From Psychrosphaera haliotis (GTDB taxonomy: Bacteria; Pseudomonadota; Gammaproteobacteria; Enterobacterales; Alteromonadaceae): a stretch of 64,000 nucleotides of DNA. This document shows positions 9,447 to 18,748 of the stretch, in pieces (positions within the stretch are counted from its first letter, which is position 1; each line of letters begins with the position of its first letter). Under the pieces are notes generated by a model that worked only from the letters and a program-made list of their open reading frames with translations, had not been told where the DNA came from and searched no databases. Made by a program: the position numbers and the translations under genes. Location of the stretch: NCBI RefSeq assembly GCF_039523615.1, contig NZ_BAAAFQ010000007.1:496001-560000 (forward strand). The letters are read 5' to 3'.

Positions 9447-10484
9447 ATGATATCGCTAAATCAATTACAAAATAAATTAAATAATCAAACAAAAAACTTC
9501 GCCTTACTATTAGAATTTCCCCAGCAATATGCTGAACGTCTATGGTCAATCGGTGTTTACGATTGTGCTACTATTCCACAAGCTCATGAGCGTCTTAGAG
9601 ACGTTTTTGACAGCAATGATTTAAATTCAATTCTTACGCATGACTCTTTCAAATATCTGATTATTAATGAATACGATGATCAAGAAATAATTGAGTCACT
9701 TCATAAAGAAATAACGGCAATGGCATCCCGCATAGAAAGCCAGATGTTTGTTGATATCGAAACTTTAGAATTAGTTTCTGCAATTTATAAAGTTTTGGGT
9801 TTGTCTGAAGATGCCAAGTTCATCATTAATACAGGAGCTAACTTTAGGCTGGAATGGCGACCTTATTTTGACGCATATGATGATCCATTAGCCGTTCAAT
9901 ATGCGGATTTAAAGGTTCACGGCTGCTACTACAGGCTCATTGCCACTAAGTTTCCTTTTGAAAAAATATCTTTCGATAATATTAAAAGTTATTTGTACAA
10001 AATCAAGTGGGAGCACGATGGTGAGTTTGAGGGCTGCATTTCTAATGGTAACAGTTTCTCAAAGCATGAAGACTGGCTGATGATGACACTTGAGCTTTTC
10101 AACTCTGGAATAGGAAATGACGCTAGATTAAATCCAACGACCTTCGAAATTGAAAGGGTACGATATTTAGTTTATGGCTTTCCTCTGGTGCCTTCGTTGG
10201 TATCAGACTGGCATAAGCCTGACCTTAACCTTCAGGTTAAAAACCTAGACGGAGACCAAAAGTTTATAGTTCGTATTGACCAGCAGAGCCTAATATTTTA
10301 CGCCCGTCGAGTAGAGGCTAGTTTGTTTAATACGATTGATTGTGAAAAGCATATTTCGTTGTATCGAGCTAGTGTTCTTGCTCATTTTGACGCAGATGAC
10401 GAGTTATTAAAGGTCAATGGGGTTAAGTACTTAACATGCTTTCGTCCATATTCTCTAGAAGACACGAGAGGTGTTCAGATATGA
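9447..10484 (+). CDS. Hypothetical protein of 345 residues
   Basis: I do not recognise this protein. ATG at 9447 is preferred over upstream non-ATG starts because GGA lies 9 bases before it. The product is acidic with no signal peptide or membrane segment, so it is likely cytoplasmic. The N-terminal third is helical and charged; the middle has aromatic-rich stretches (W-R-P-Y-F-D-A-Y-D, Y-A-D-L-K-V-H-G-C-Y-Y). Its stop codon overlaps the start of the next gene in the ATGA arrangement at 10481-10484, so the two are translationally coupled and probably act together. Confidence 0.6.
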   Translation: MISLNQLQNKLNNQTKNFALLLEFPQQYAERLWSIGVYDCATIPQAHERLRDVFDSNDLNSILTHDSFKYLIINEYDDQEIIESLHKEITAMASRIESQMFVDIETLELVSAIYKVLGLSEDAKFIINTGANFRLEWRPYFDAYDDPLAVQYADLKVHGCYYRLIATKFPFEKISFDNIKSYLYKIKWEHDGEFEGCISNGNSFSKHEDWLMMTLELFNSGIGNDARLNPTTFEIERVRYLVYGFPLVPSLVSDWHKPDLNLQVKNLDGDQKFIVRIDQQSLIFYARRVEASLFNTIDCEKHISLYRASVLAHFDADDELLKVNGVKYLTCFRPYSLEDTRGVQI

Positions 10485-10828
10485 CAGAAAAAACTTACTT
10501 AAAGGACGTAAGCATAGTATCGGTTTATGACTACAAAGATTTTGAAAAAACATTTTTGATTGATGTCTTAGCTGGTGTAGTTATTGACGATGAAACATTT
10601 AGATTTCGTCCATTTGAGCAAATAGTTACTTCAAAAATTGTTAACAAAAGAGTTGTTGGCGACAAAATAGAAGTAATTACTCATAACGGAAGTTGTTATG
10701 TAATTGATGTTGAACATAAGTTATATGACATTTCATTTGCTGAGCTTGTAGTAATGAGAATAGGAGTGCATTCACCTGAACGTATTTTAGAAATGAGAGA
10801 ACAGCTCAAAACTCCAAAATTGAATTGA
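10481..10828 (+). CDS. Hypothetical protein coupled to the preceding gene
   Basis: 115 residues from the ATG at 10481, which overlaps the upstream stop (ATGA) and has GAGAGGTG upstream; a longer reading from 10436 would overlap the previous gene by 49 bases and is less likely. The sequence alternates beta-rich blocks (S-I-V-S-V-Y-D-Y-K-D-F, D-K-I-E-V-I-T-H-N-G) with a C-terminal helix. No family recognised. The tight coupling to the 345-residue protein suggests a two-component function, but nothing shows what it is. Confidence 0.55.
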   Translation: MTEKTYLKDVSIVSVYDYKDFEKTFLIDVLAGVVIDDETFRFRPFEQIVTSKIVNKRVVGDKIEVITHNGSCYVIDVEHKLYDISFAELVVMRIGVHSPERILEMREQLKTPKLN

Positions 10829-10912
10829 ATGTTAGTATGCTACGCGAGTTGCAATAACTATTACATTTAATTTCATTAAACTTTTTGGTGAATCTTTACT
10901 ATTAATTAATAG

Positions 10913-10942
10913 TCCCACACAAAACGTCACTTAGGTGTGGGA
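10913..10942. repeat. Inverted repeat between the unknown genes and czcA
   Basis: TCCCACAC (10913-10920) and GTGTGGGA (10935-10942) form a perfect 8-bp stem with a 14-base loop. It lies between converging genes and has no clear T-run, so it may be a weak bidirectional terminator. The right arm is part of a TAGGTG-TGG sequence that recurs at 8831-8845 and 49643-49658. Confidence 0.5.
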
Positions 10943-10965
10943 TATTGGTTCTTAATAAAATTATT

Positions 10966-13900
10966 CTATCTAGATAACTCCTCAATTTTCTTTCTAGAAA
11001 ACCAGCTATATAAAACAGGCAAGACAAACAGTGTTAGCAGTGTTGCTGTTACCAATCCGCCAACAATAACGCTCGCTAATGGACGCTGGATTTCTGCACC
11101 AACACCATTAGACATTAACATCGGTATCAAACCTAAAGCCGATGTTATTGCTGTCATTAAAACTGGCCTCAATCTGGAGGTTGCTCCTTCAAATACAGCT
11201 TGAGAAACTTCCAAGCCATCTCTAATTCGTTGGTTAATACTCTCTACCATTACCACGCCGTTCAATACAGCAACACCAAATAGTGTAATGAAGCCAACGG
11301 AGCTAGGCACGGACAAGTATTGTCCAGATAAATATAAGGAAAAAACACCGCCAATTACAGCAAGCGGTACGTTGACCAATATCAGCATTGCTTGACCAAC
11401 AGAGCCAAAAGCAAAGTAGAGTAGCAGTGCGATTAGTGCTAACGATAAAGGTACAACAATAGCTAGTCTATTTTGAGCACGTTGCTGGCTTTCGAACTGA
11501 CCGCCAATCGAAACAGAATAGCCTGAAGGTAAATCAACCTTATCAGCAATTACCGTTTTGATATCAGCAACTACGCTACCCATATCACGGTTTTGAACAT
11601 TTGCTTGGATAACAACCCGTCTTTGTACATCGTCGCGTCTAACTTGCGGAGGCCCCGATTCAAACGACACCGTTGCAACATCACCTAAGCGTACCCAAGC
11701 ACCTGTTGGTGACTGAATGCGAATATCAGAAATCGCTTCCTTATTTCGTCGGTATTCTTCTTCAATACGTACATAAACATCATAACGCTCATTGCCGTTA
11801 ATTATTTGCCCAGCTTCAACGCCTCCGATACCATCTCGTACAACTTCCATAATATTAGTGACGGAAAGCCCGAATCTTGAAAGCTCTTGCCTGTTAGGCT
11901 TTACAACTAGTTGCGCTTCCCCTGCAATTTGTTCAAGGGCAACATCTTTTGCTCCATTGACTTCTCTTATGGCAGCTTCAATTTCCTGACCTTTAGCCGC
12001 CAAAACTTCGAGTTCTGGCCCAAATAACTTAATCGCCAATTGAGCTTTAACGCCAGATATTAGCTCGTCAACACGAGTCGCAATTGGCTGAGAAAAGTTA
12101 AGTAGTAGCCCCGGAAACTCTTCTAATGATCTTTCCATCTTACCTTGAAGTTCATAGCGGTTAGATGCACTTGTCCATTGTGAGATAGGTTTTAAACCAA
12201 TGTAAATTTCTATATTGTTTACAGGCTCTGGGTCGCCGCCAATTTCTGCCCTACCTATACGGCTAAGTGCATAGGTTACTTCAGGGAACGCCATTAATTT
12301 TTCTTCTAGAATTGGCGCGACAGTTAACGCAGTATCTAAACTTGAAGAAGGTGCCAGCGTTACTCTTAAGTTTATCGTGCCTTCTTCTAACTCTGGCACG
12401 AACTCAGTACCAATATAAGGCACGGTTGCCAAAGCAGATATAACTAATAGTATGGATGTAGAAACAATCAATTTAGTGTGTTTTAGAGAAAATTTCAGCC
12501 CTTTTTTGTAGAGCATGTTTAACGGCTTGAGAACGAAACTTTCTCTCTCTTTTACACCAGATCTAAATAGATAAGTTGCCAGTGCAGGTACGATAAACAA
12601 CGCAACCACAATCGCAGATACAACGGCTAAGATGATGCTTATTGCCATAGGTTGGAATAACTTTGCTTCAACCCCTTCAAAACTGAACAATGGCGCAAAT
12701 ACGACTAAAATAATCGAGGCTGCAAAAAAGACAGGACGAGCCACTTCTTTACCTGCTTCTGTCAGGCGCAGTTCAATACCATGATCGTCGTGTTCGACAT
12801 CGTGCGGATCTGCGTCAGAAGTTGGAACGCGTTCCTTTACCGATTTCGAATGTGTCGCGTCAGGTCTATTTAAATGTTTAAACATATTTTCAACCATAAC
12901 GACTGAACCATCAACTAGCATACCAATGGCTACGGCAATGCCACCCAGTGACATAAGGTTTGCAGAAATGCCCCACCAAGCCATGATCATTAACGCGATA
13001 CCAATTGAAATTGGAATAGATATTAAGACGAGAAAGGTTGCACGTAAGTTCATCAAAAACAGTGCTAGAACAATCGCGATGAAAATAAATGCAAGTAATA
13101 AGGCATCTACAACAGTGTTAACGGCTTTTTCAATCAAATCAGCCTGATCATAAAATGGCTCAAAGCGAACACCTTCCGGCAATGCTTGATTAATTAATGG
13201 AATTCTTGCATTGATACCATCAATGGTGGCTTTAGTATTTGAACCCATGCGTTTAAGTACAATACCAGAGACAACTTCGCCTAAATTTTCGACTTTTCCA
13301 TTGGGTGATTTTCGCGTCATGGTGACAGCGCCTTGACGAATTTCACTGCCCATTTCAACTTTAGCAATATCTGAAACCGTCACAACCGTTCCATCAACCG
13401 TTTTAACGGGAACTTGTTTGATGTTACTGATGCCAGCCTCACCACTCTCAAACCAGCCTGTGCCTCTAATGACAAGCTGCTCTTGTCCACGGTTCATGTA
13501 CCATCCGCCAACGTTGGCATTATTGCTATCTAATGCGCTAACGATATCTTCTTGCGTTAGTTCATATGCTAGGAGCTTAGAAGGATCGACGTTGACTTGA
13601 TATTGCCTAACATTACCACCAAAAGAGAGCACATCAGTAACGCCATCGACTGGCATAATAAGCAATTTTACTATCCAATCATTGAGGCTCCTGAGTGCCA
13701 TAGCATCATAGCCAGCGTTTTTATCTGAAATAAGTAAGTACTGAAACACCTGACCTAAACCCGATGTGTTTGGTCCCATTTCTGGCGTGCCGACACCTTC
13801 TGGTATTAACTCTTTTGCTGCTTGAAGCCGTTCAAATACGAGTTGTCTTGCAAAGTAAATGTCGGTGCCTTCTTTAAACACTACGGTTACGCCAGAAAGA

Positions 13901-14166
13901 CCTGTTTTAGAAATTGAACGTACTTGCTCAACATCTGGTAAGGCGTACATAACCGCTTCAATGGGGTAAGTAATAAGTTGTTCGACTTCTTCGGCAGCCA
14001 GTCCCGGTGCTTCAGTATTAACAGCGACTTGAACGTTAGTAACGTCAGGAAAAGCATCCAAATTTAATTTTGGGATCACCATAATTGAGCCGACAATTGT
14101 GGCAAACAGTGCAATTAATATAAGGAGTCTGTTGTTAACAGACCAATCTATTATTTTATTAAACAT
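10966..14166 (-). CDS. czcA: HME-RND heavy-metal efflux pump, CzcA family
   Basis: 1066 residues, the usual length for the inner-membrane proton antiporter of a CzcCBA-type tripartite pump. The N-terminus has TM1 and the family block D-A-F-P-D-V-T-N-V-Q-V. The TM4 proton-relay region reads AIGMLVDGSVVMVEN, with the D and E expected for an RND pump; this is not the DFGxxxDG form of the zinc/cobalt/cadmium subgroup, so substrate is open. The loop after TM4 carries an insertion rich in Asp and His (near residues 430-460). It ends the operon leader ORF-czcC-czcB-czcA on the minus strand, with 11 bases between czcB and czcA. It would export metal from the periplasm or cytoplasm through the outer-membrane channel. 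Confidence 0.9.
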   Translation of the reverse strand: MFNKIIDWSVNNRLLILIALFATIVGSIMVIPKLNLDAFPDVTNVQVAVNTEAPGLAAEEVEQLITYPIEAVMYALPDVEQVRSISKTGLSGVTVVFKEGTDIYFARQLVFERLQAAKELIPEGVGTPEMGPNTSGLGQVFQYLLISDKNAGYDAMALRSLNDWIVKLLIMPVDGVTDVLSFGGNVRQYQVNVDPSKLLAYELTQEDIVSALDSNNANVGGWYMNRGQEQLVIRGTGWFESGEAGISNIKQVPVKTVDGTVVTVSDIAKVEMGSEIRQGAVTMTRKSPNGKVENLGEVVSGIVLKRMGSNTKATIDGINARIPLINQALPEGVRFEPFYDQADLIEKAVNTVVDALLLAFIFIAIVLALFLMNLRATFLVLISIPISIGIALMIMAWWGISANLMSLGGIAVAIGMLVDGSVVMVENMFKHLNRPDATHSKSVKERVPTSDADPHDVEHDDHGIELRLTEAGKEVARPVFFAASIILVVFAPLFSFEGVEAKLFQPMAISIILAVVSAIVVALFIVPALATYLFRSGVKERESFVLKPLNMLYKKGLKFSLKHTKLIVSTSILLVISALATVPYIGTEFVPELEEGTINLRVTLAPSSSLDTALTVAPILEEKLMAFPEVTYALSRIGRAEIGGDPEPVNNIEIYIGLKPISQWTSASNRYELQGKMERSLEEFPGLLLNFSQPIATRVDELISGVKAQLAIKLFGPELEVLAAKGQEIEAAIREVNGAKDVALEQIAGEAQLVVKPNRQELSRFGLSVTNIMEVVRDGIGGVEAGQIINGNERYDVYVRIEEEYRRNKEAISDIRIQSPTGAWVRLGDVATVSFESGPPQVRRDDVQRRVVIQANVQNRDMGSVVADIKTVIADKVDLPSGYSVSIGGQFESQQRAQNRLAIVVPLSLALIALLLYFAFGSVGQAMLILVNVPLAVIGGVFSLYLSGQYLSVPSSVGFITLFGVAVLNGVVMVESINQRIRDGLEVSQAVFEGATSRLRPVLMTAITSALGLIPMLMSNGVGAEIQRPLASVIVGGLVTATLLTLFVLPVLYSWFSRKKIEELSR

Positions 14167-14177
14167 AGTCTTGCTCC

Positions 14178-15512
14178 TTAGTGGTTATGCGGATCAAATC
14201 CGCCTTTAGCGATTTCAGAAGCAACAAAAAATGCGCCTTTGGTTACAATTCGAGTACCACTTTCTAGTCCGATAATTTCTCTGAAATCACCTAAAGCTCG
14301 ACCAAGATTAACTTCAGTCGCTTTAAACTCTCCGGGATGGTCTTCAACAAATACTGTCCAATCACCATCGGCACTGCGGATCAGTGAACCTTCTGGTACA
14401 GCCATCACTTTCTGTTTTGTGGCGAACTGGAAATAGACTTTGACGAACATACCAGAGTGGAGTTTGTCATCAGCATTTTCTACCGCTAATCTGATAATTC
14501 GGGTGCGGGTCTTGGGATCAATAGTATGTGCTTCTTGGATAACTTTAGCTTTGTAACTTTGACCTTCTAATTTGATTGTCGCAGGAGAGTTAATTGATAG
14601 ACTAAGCTTTTTGTTTGGCGAGACTTTAGCCTCAACCCATAATTGTTTTTCGTCCGCAAGTAACATAACAGTATCTCCGGCATCAACGCGTTGGCCTTGG
14701 ATAAAGTCGTCTAGAAGCACGACACCTTCACGCTGGGCAGTTAATGTATATTGTCCAAATGCTTTAATGTCTTTGTTAGAAATACCATTTATTGCTTTTT
14801 CAGTTAACCCTAAAGCAATGAGTTTCCCATAACTCGCATTGTATGTTGTTTCAGCTTGTAATAATCGACTTTCACTCACCGTCTTATTACCCAGCTTTTT
14901 TACACGTTGCCATTCGGTGGAGGCAATTAAATAGTCCGCTTGCGCTTGTGCCATTGCCTCACTAAATAAAGTGACTAACTTTTGGCCTATTTCTACGTGC
15001 TCTCCAAGCGCTGCGTGACGACTAATAATGACGGACTCAGTACGAGGTGAAACCACGTAGCTTTTATAACCGTTGGCTTTTATTTCTCCGGGGGCATATA
15101 TCGTGCTAAATTGATATTCTGGGATGACGCTTTCTACTTTGATGTTAGCAAGTGACATATTTTTCGGGCTAAGAGTTATACCTTCTTCATGTTCGTCTTC
15201 TTTATTCTCATTTCCGTGGTCATGGTCACCTTTTTCTTCCTTATGTCCTTTTTCGTGGCCGTGCTCGTCAAGATCTTCTTCTTGACCTTTTAGGCTTTCT
15301 CTTTCTGAGTACTCACTATGCTCAGGGTGTTCTTTAGCATGAACTCTCTCGTTCTCAGAGTGTTTATGTTCTTTTGTGTCTTGTTTGGAAAGCTTTGTGA
15401 CAGAATCAGTAACATCTGACGACTGTGCAAAAGCATCATGACTTGTAGTAAGCCCTACTAACAGGCTGCTAATTACTACGGCTAATAATTTTTTACTAAA
15501 TATTGTATTCAT
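14178..15512 (-). CDS. czcB: Periplasmic adaptor of HME-RND pump with His-rich N-terminus
   Basis: 444 residues. After a signal peptide (M-N-T-I-F-S-K-K...A-F-A), residues about 40-110 are very rich in His, Glu and Asp (H-E-H-G-H-E-K-G-H, D-H-D-H-G), a likely metal-binding tail. The remainder is a membrane-fusion protein: barrel-sandwich hybrid (Y-V-V-S-P-R-T-E-S-V), helical hairpin (A-Q-A-D-Y-L-I-A-S-T-E-W) and beta-barrel (V-Y-F-Q-F). It links the inner-membrane CzcA with the outer-membrane CzcC. It lies between them in the operon, 66 bases after czcC. Confidence 0.88.
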   Translation of the reverse strand: MNTIFSKKLLAVVISSLLVGLTTSHDAFAQSSDVTDSVTKLSKQDTKEHKHSENERVHAKEHPEHSEYSERESLKGQEEDLDEHGHEKGHKEEKGDHDHGNENKEDEHEEGITLSPKNMSLANIKVESVIPEYQFSTIYAPGEIKANGYKSYVVSPRTESVIISRHAALGEHVEIGQKLVTLFSEAMAQAQADYLIASTEWQRVKKLGNKTVSESRLLQAETTYNASYGKLIALGLTEKAINGISNKDIKAFGQYTLTAQREGVVLLDDFIQGQRVDAGDTVMLLADEKQLWVEAKVSPNKKLSLSINSPATIKLEGQSYKAKVIQEAHTIDPKTRTRIIRLAVENADDKLHSGMFVKVYFQFATKQKVMAVPEGSLIRSADGDWTVFVEDHPGEFKATEVNLGRALGDFREIIGLESGTRIVTKGAFFVASEIAKGGFDPHNH

Positions 15513-15578
15513 TTTTGTAACCTATATTTTTTATAAATTTAAGATTTCGCTTCTTTCGCTAATGAAAAATTAGCGCGT

Positions 15579-16796
15579 TCAAATCTCAAGTTTTGATAAC
15601 TGACCTATACTTAAAACGAAGGATATTTCTGCAAGCTTAAATTGCTTTTCCAACCGGATGCCTGCATGAAGCGCTTCCGCGCGTTGATTTAATGCGAGTA
15701 AATAATCAGAAGTATTTATGTCACCAGCTTCCCAGCGTTTGTTGAGTAACTTTGCGCTGCTAGCCAACCTGCCTTGGGTGAGTTTGTGCCATTGCTGGTA
15801 GTAATTTTTACTGACAGTCAGCGACTCATAATTAGCTTTTGCTTCAAAAGACTGTTTTCGGTAAATTGAATGAAAGTGGGCCTCTGCTGCAATGGCTTCT
15901 GAATAAGCGGCTTTAACAGTATCTGAATAGTTATTTCTGATGTTTAAAGGAATTGAGAAAGTCACACCAACCAAGTCTTCATCTCCACTTTTACCTGCGC
16001 TAACTCCAATGGTTGGATTAGGTTTAGATTCCATAGTGGTTAGTTGAGCTTTAGATTGTTGCCCCTTCCATTGCGCTCTTGCGAGTTTAACTTTTGGATG
16101 ATCCTCAACCCACTGTGAATCAAATGAATAGCTTGTTGCTCCAAAAGTAAATAAGGGTAAATTGGCGGTATTAGGCGTCCAATCTGGCAATAACTCCTGA
16201 ACCTTTATCTCTGCATTTTTAAAAGCAATTTGAGACTCAGATATTTCACTAAAAATTTGCGACAAGTTTAAATAGACTAGCTCAGCGTCAAGTGGCTCTA
16301 GAAGTCCAGCTTTTCGTTTGTCTTCAACAATTCCAACGAGCGTTTGCAATTGCTCTTCTCTTTCTGAAAGTAACTGAGCAGCTTTTTTTGCTGCTTGCCA
16401 ATTAACTAATGCAGTTAAGGCATTAGCCTTTTTAGAATCGAGTAGAGATAACAATTGTTGCTGGTTTGCATAAACATCAATTTCACCAATGGTTTTATTT
16501 GTTGATTGCATATCCCAAAAATCTATCGTTTGACTGATACCAATAGAGTAATTATCAAAATCACCTTCTTTTTCATAGTTTGCTTCAAGCTCTGGGTTAT
16601 ATACGGCTTGAGTTAAACTTTTGGCTCTATGATTACTTGCATTAAGTAACTCTTTTGCCGCAACAACTTCGGGATCTTTATTTATTTGACTATCTAGCCA
16701 TGAAATACTTTTCTGTTTGCCATAAGTGGCAACTGAAAAACTCACAGCCATGCATAAAGACAGGACTAAACCTGCATTTTTTAAATATATATACAT
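15579..16796 (-). CDS. czcC: TolC-family outer-membrane factor, CzcC-like
   Basis: 405 residues with a signal peptide (A-V-S-F-S-V-A-T-Y-G-K) and the two repeated coiled-coil/beta halves of outer-membrane efflux proteins, including the P-x-L-E-A-N-Y-E segment in the first half and P-N-P-T-I-G-V-S-A-G in the second. It forms the outer-membrane channel of the pump encoded downstream. It is the first large gene of its operon, 83 bases after the small Cys/His-rich leader ORF. Confidence 0.87.
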   Translation of the reverse strand: MYIYLKNAGLVLSLCMAVSFSVATYGKQKSISWLDSQINKDPEVVAAKELLNASNHRAKSLTQAVYNPELEANYEKEGDFDNYSIGISQTIDFWDMQSTNKTIGEIDVYANQQQLLSLLDSKKANALTALVNWQAAKKAAQLLSEREEQLQTLVGIVEDKRKAGLLEPLDAELVYLNLSQIFSEISESQIAFKNAEIKVQELLPDWTPNTANLPLFTFGATSYSFDSQWVEDHPKVKLARAQWKGQQSKAQLTTMESKPNPTIGVSAGKSGDEDLVGVTFSIPLNIRNNYSDTVKAAYSEAIAAEAHFHSIYRKQSFEAKANYESLTVSKNYYQQWHKLTQGRLASSAKLLNKRWEAGDINTSDYLLALNQRAEALHAGIRLEKQFKLAEISFVLSIGQLSKLEI

Positions 16797-16879
16797 AAAA
16801 GTTCTTAATTTTAAAATTAATAAACACGAACCCTTTATCCATTGTTAAAGAATAAATAGGTCATTAAAAATTAATCTAA

Positions 16880-17230
16880 TTAAGAAATAGGTGGGCGATG
16901 TATCGCTTCTAGGAAGGCTTTTGTCTGGTCAAATTGATAAGGAGTTTTATTGATAATATTTAGCTTACCATCGACATTTGAATTACTGACTAAAATCCAA
17001 GATAAGTGGCTGCCACTGCAATGACCACAGTGATGACAATCCTTTACATCGTGCTGTTCATCATCTGTATTATCATTTAAAACATTTCGATCATCGTCAT
17101 GATCATGTTGAGTTTGAAGGTGCTCTATATCTATCTGGTGATTCTCAGATGTTGCGGATACAACAGCAGTTAACGATTGCAAAACAATAGAAACGACTAA
17201 TAGTATTTTTAGCACAACATTAAGGTTCAA
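16880..17230 (-). CDS. Cys/His-rich secreted leader ORF ending in HRPPIS (putative metal-sensing uORF 1)
   Basis: 116 residues with an N-terminal signal sequence, a His/Asp-rich middle (H-D-H-D-D-D-R) and the cysteine cluster C-H-H-C-G-H-C, ending in H-R-P-P-I-S. It precedes czcC by 83 bases. Three other small ORFs in the window share this plan: signal peptide, Cys/His cluster, terminal R-P-P (18305, 27514, 40008). The plan resembles DUF2946/CruR and CopL proteins; CruR of Bordetella pertussis is a copper-sensing upstream ORF that arrests the ribosome at a C-terminal RAPP motif. Here the terminal motif is xRPP, not RAPP, so equivalence is inferred. It may alternatively be a small periplasmic metal-binding protein. 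Confidence 0.7.
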   Translation of the reverse strand: MNLNVVLKILLVVSIVLQSLTAVVSATSENHQIDIEHLQTQHDHDDDRNVLNDNTDDEQHDVKDCHHCGHCSGSHLSWILVSNSNVDGKLNIINKTPYQFDQTKAFLEAIHRPPIS

Positions 17231-17249
17231 AGTTATTACCTGTTAAATA

Positions 17250-17266
17250 TAGTATTTAAAATACTA
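17250..17266. promoter_or_regulatory. Palindrome upstream of the leader ORF and czcCBA operon
   Basis: TAGTATTT-A-AAATACTA is a perfect 8-1-8 palindrome, 20 bases before the ATG at 17230 on the minus strand. The position fits an operator or core promoter of the minus-strand czc operon. No regulator is assigned. Confidence 0.45.
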
Positions 17267-17336
17267 GCAGAAACTATTTACTTAAACTAGCCAATTTAGT
17301 TACTTCCCAATCTTTTCAAATTAAATAACTTTTTAT

Positions 17337-17367
17337 TTGACTCTATAGCCACTATAGATTTTATACT
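17337..17367 (+). promoter_or_regulatory. MerR-type promoter/operator for the CDF-czcCBA operon
   Basis: A -35 box TTGACT (17337-17342) and a -10 box TATACT (17362-17367) are separated by 19 bp, the long spacer typical of MerR-family promoters. The spacer holds the dyad CTATAG-CCA-CTATAG. The same CTATAG dyad and TTGACT occur in the promoter at 25860-25890 beside cadR, so the cadmium/lead-type regulator at 25908 is the likely activator. Confidence 0.8.
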
Positions 17368-17396
17368 TATTTTAATATTGTTTCGGAATGTTAAAT

Positions 17397-18296
17397 ATGT
17401 CAGAAAAATGTAGTGGTAAGTGTCAATCATCTCCTACCAACGAAGACGTAAAAATTGATACACAATTAGATAACTATAGTGGCGCGTTTGTCAGTACATA
17501 TAAAGTGCCTCAAATGGACTGTCCTTCAGAAGAGAGATTGATCAGATTAGCACTTGACTCAATTCAGCCTTCAGTTGGATTGCAGTTTGATATTCCTAAT
17601 CGCTTAGTCAAAGTTTTTCATGATGAAAATTTAGATGAGATAACAAAAAAGTTACAACAACTTAAACTCGGTGCAGAGTTAGAGTCAACTAAACAAAGTT
17701 GCAGTACAGAAGCTGCAAAAGCAAAAGACTTAGCCCAAAAAAATGAGATGAAAGAAGCATCAACCCTAAAATGGTTGTTAGCCATTAATGGAGTCATGTT
17801 TTTTATAGAAGTAATTGCTGGGATTATTGCACAGTCTGCTGGCCTAATTGCAGACTCATTAGATATGTTTGCTGATGCTGCTGTGTATGGTTTAGCTATT
17901 TATGCCGTAGGTAAAAGTATTAGCATGAAACTTAGAGCAGCACATATATCTGGTGTGCTTCAAGTTATTCTAGCGCTAGGTGCTTTGAGCGAAGTCGTAA
18001 GACGCTTTGTTTACGGTAGTGAACCGATCTCTTCTTTAATGATGATATTTGGTGGAATAGCACTAATCGCTAACGTTGCTTGTCTGTTTTTGATATTTGG
18101 CAACAAAGAAGACGGCGCTCATATGAAAGCGAGTTGGATTTTTTCAGCAAATGACGTTATCGCAAACGTTGGTGTAATTTTAGCTGGCTTATTAGTTACA
18201 GCAACAAGCAGTCGTTATCCAGATTTAGTGATTGGTTTGATAATTGCTCTTGTCGTTTTAAACGGTGCTCGCCGCATCTTACAGCTAAAGTATTAA
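17397..18296 (+). CDS. CDF-type cation transporter with N-terminal HMA-like domain
   Basis: 299 residues from ATG 17397, which has GGA 9 bases upstream (an ATG at 17388 has no room for a site). Residues about 30-105 form a small HMA-like domain with M-D-C-P-S-E-E. The rest is a cation diffusion facilitator membrane domain of about six helices; A-D-S-L-D-M-F-A-D in the second helix and S-A-N-D-V-I-A-N in the fifth are the positions of the metal site. The usual cytoplasmic C-terminal domain is missing: the protein stops just after the last helix. It would move Zn, Cd or a similar divalent cation out of the cytoplasm. It is the first gene after a MerR-type promoter and heads the operon with the czcCBA genes. 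Confidence 0.8.
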   Translation: MSEKCSGKCQSSPTNEDVKIDTQLDNYSGAFVSTYKVPQMDCPSEERLIRLALDSIQPSVGLQFDIPNRLVKVFHDENLDEITKKLQQLKLGAELESTKQSCSTEAAKAKDLAQKNEMKEASTLKWLLAINGVMFFIEVIAGIIAQSAGLIADSLDMFADAAVYGLAIYAVGKSISMKLRAAHISGVLQVILALGALSEVVRRFVYGSEPISSLMMIFGGIALIANVACLFLIFGNKEDGAHMKASWIFSANDVIANVGVILAGLLVTATSSRYPDLVIGLIIALVVLNGARRILQLKY

Positions 18297-18304
18297 GCAG
18301 AGAA

Positions 18305-18676
18305 ATGAAAATAATGCACTCATCGTATATCAAATCAAATATATCATACGTGATAATGATTTTAATCGCGGTGCAATCTGTGTTTTTTTCGCTAGAAGAG
18401 CTTGAAGTAAACTTAATTGAAAGTTCTTTTAATACATCACTAACTGAGTCTATTACCCCGCTAAAATCTCCAGAAACCTCCAATATATTTGAGGTGAGTA
18501 ATAGCAACACTTCAATTGATAATTGTAATTTTTGTTGCTGTTGTCACTTATTTTTAAATGCAGATTATTCTTGTAACATTTTACAAACAATAGAATATTT
18601 CCTTACCTACGCCTTAGTTTCTCCTGAGCTAAAAGGCTATATCTCGGTGCCATTCCGCCCACCTAAATACGCCTAA
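18305..18676 (+). CDS. Cys-rich secreted leader ORF ending in FRPPKYA (putative metal-sensing uORF 2)
   Basis: 123 residues starting 8 bases after the CDF stop codon. It has an N-terminal hydrophobic segment (Y-V-I-M-I-L-I-A-V-Q-S-V-F-F), a cysteine cluster N-C-N-F-C-C-C-C-H, and ends in F-R-P-P-K-Y-A. The next gene, an outer-membrane channel, starts 72 bases later. The layout matches the other three RPP-ending ORFs. It lies within an operon and not at its head, so any control would act on czcCBA but not on the CDF gene. A plain metal-binding role is possible. Confidence 0.65.
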   Translation: MKIMHSSYIKSNISYVIMILIAVQSVFFSLEELEVNLIESSFNTSLTESITPLKSPETSNIFEVSNSNTSIDNCNFCCCCHLFLNADYSCNILQTIEYFLTYALVSPELKGYISVPFRPPKYA

Positions 18677-18748
18677 ATTTTATAGAAAATTATGAAAGGT
18701 CAAATGTTAATGACCGAAAAAAACATATAAATTTATAGGAAAGTATAC

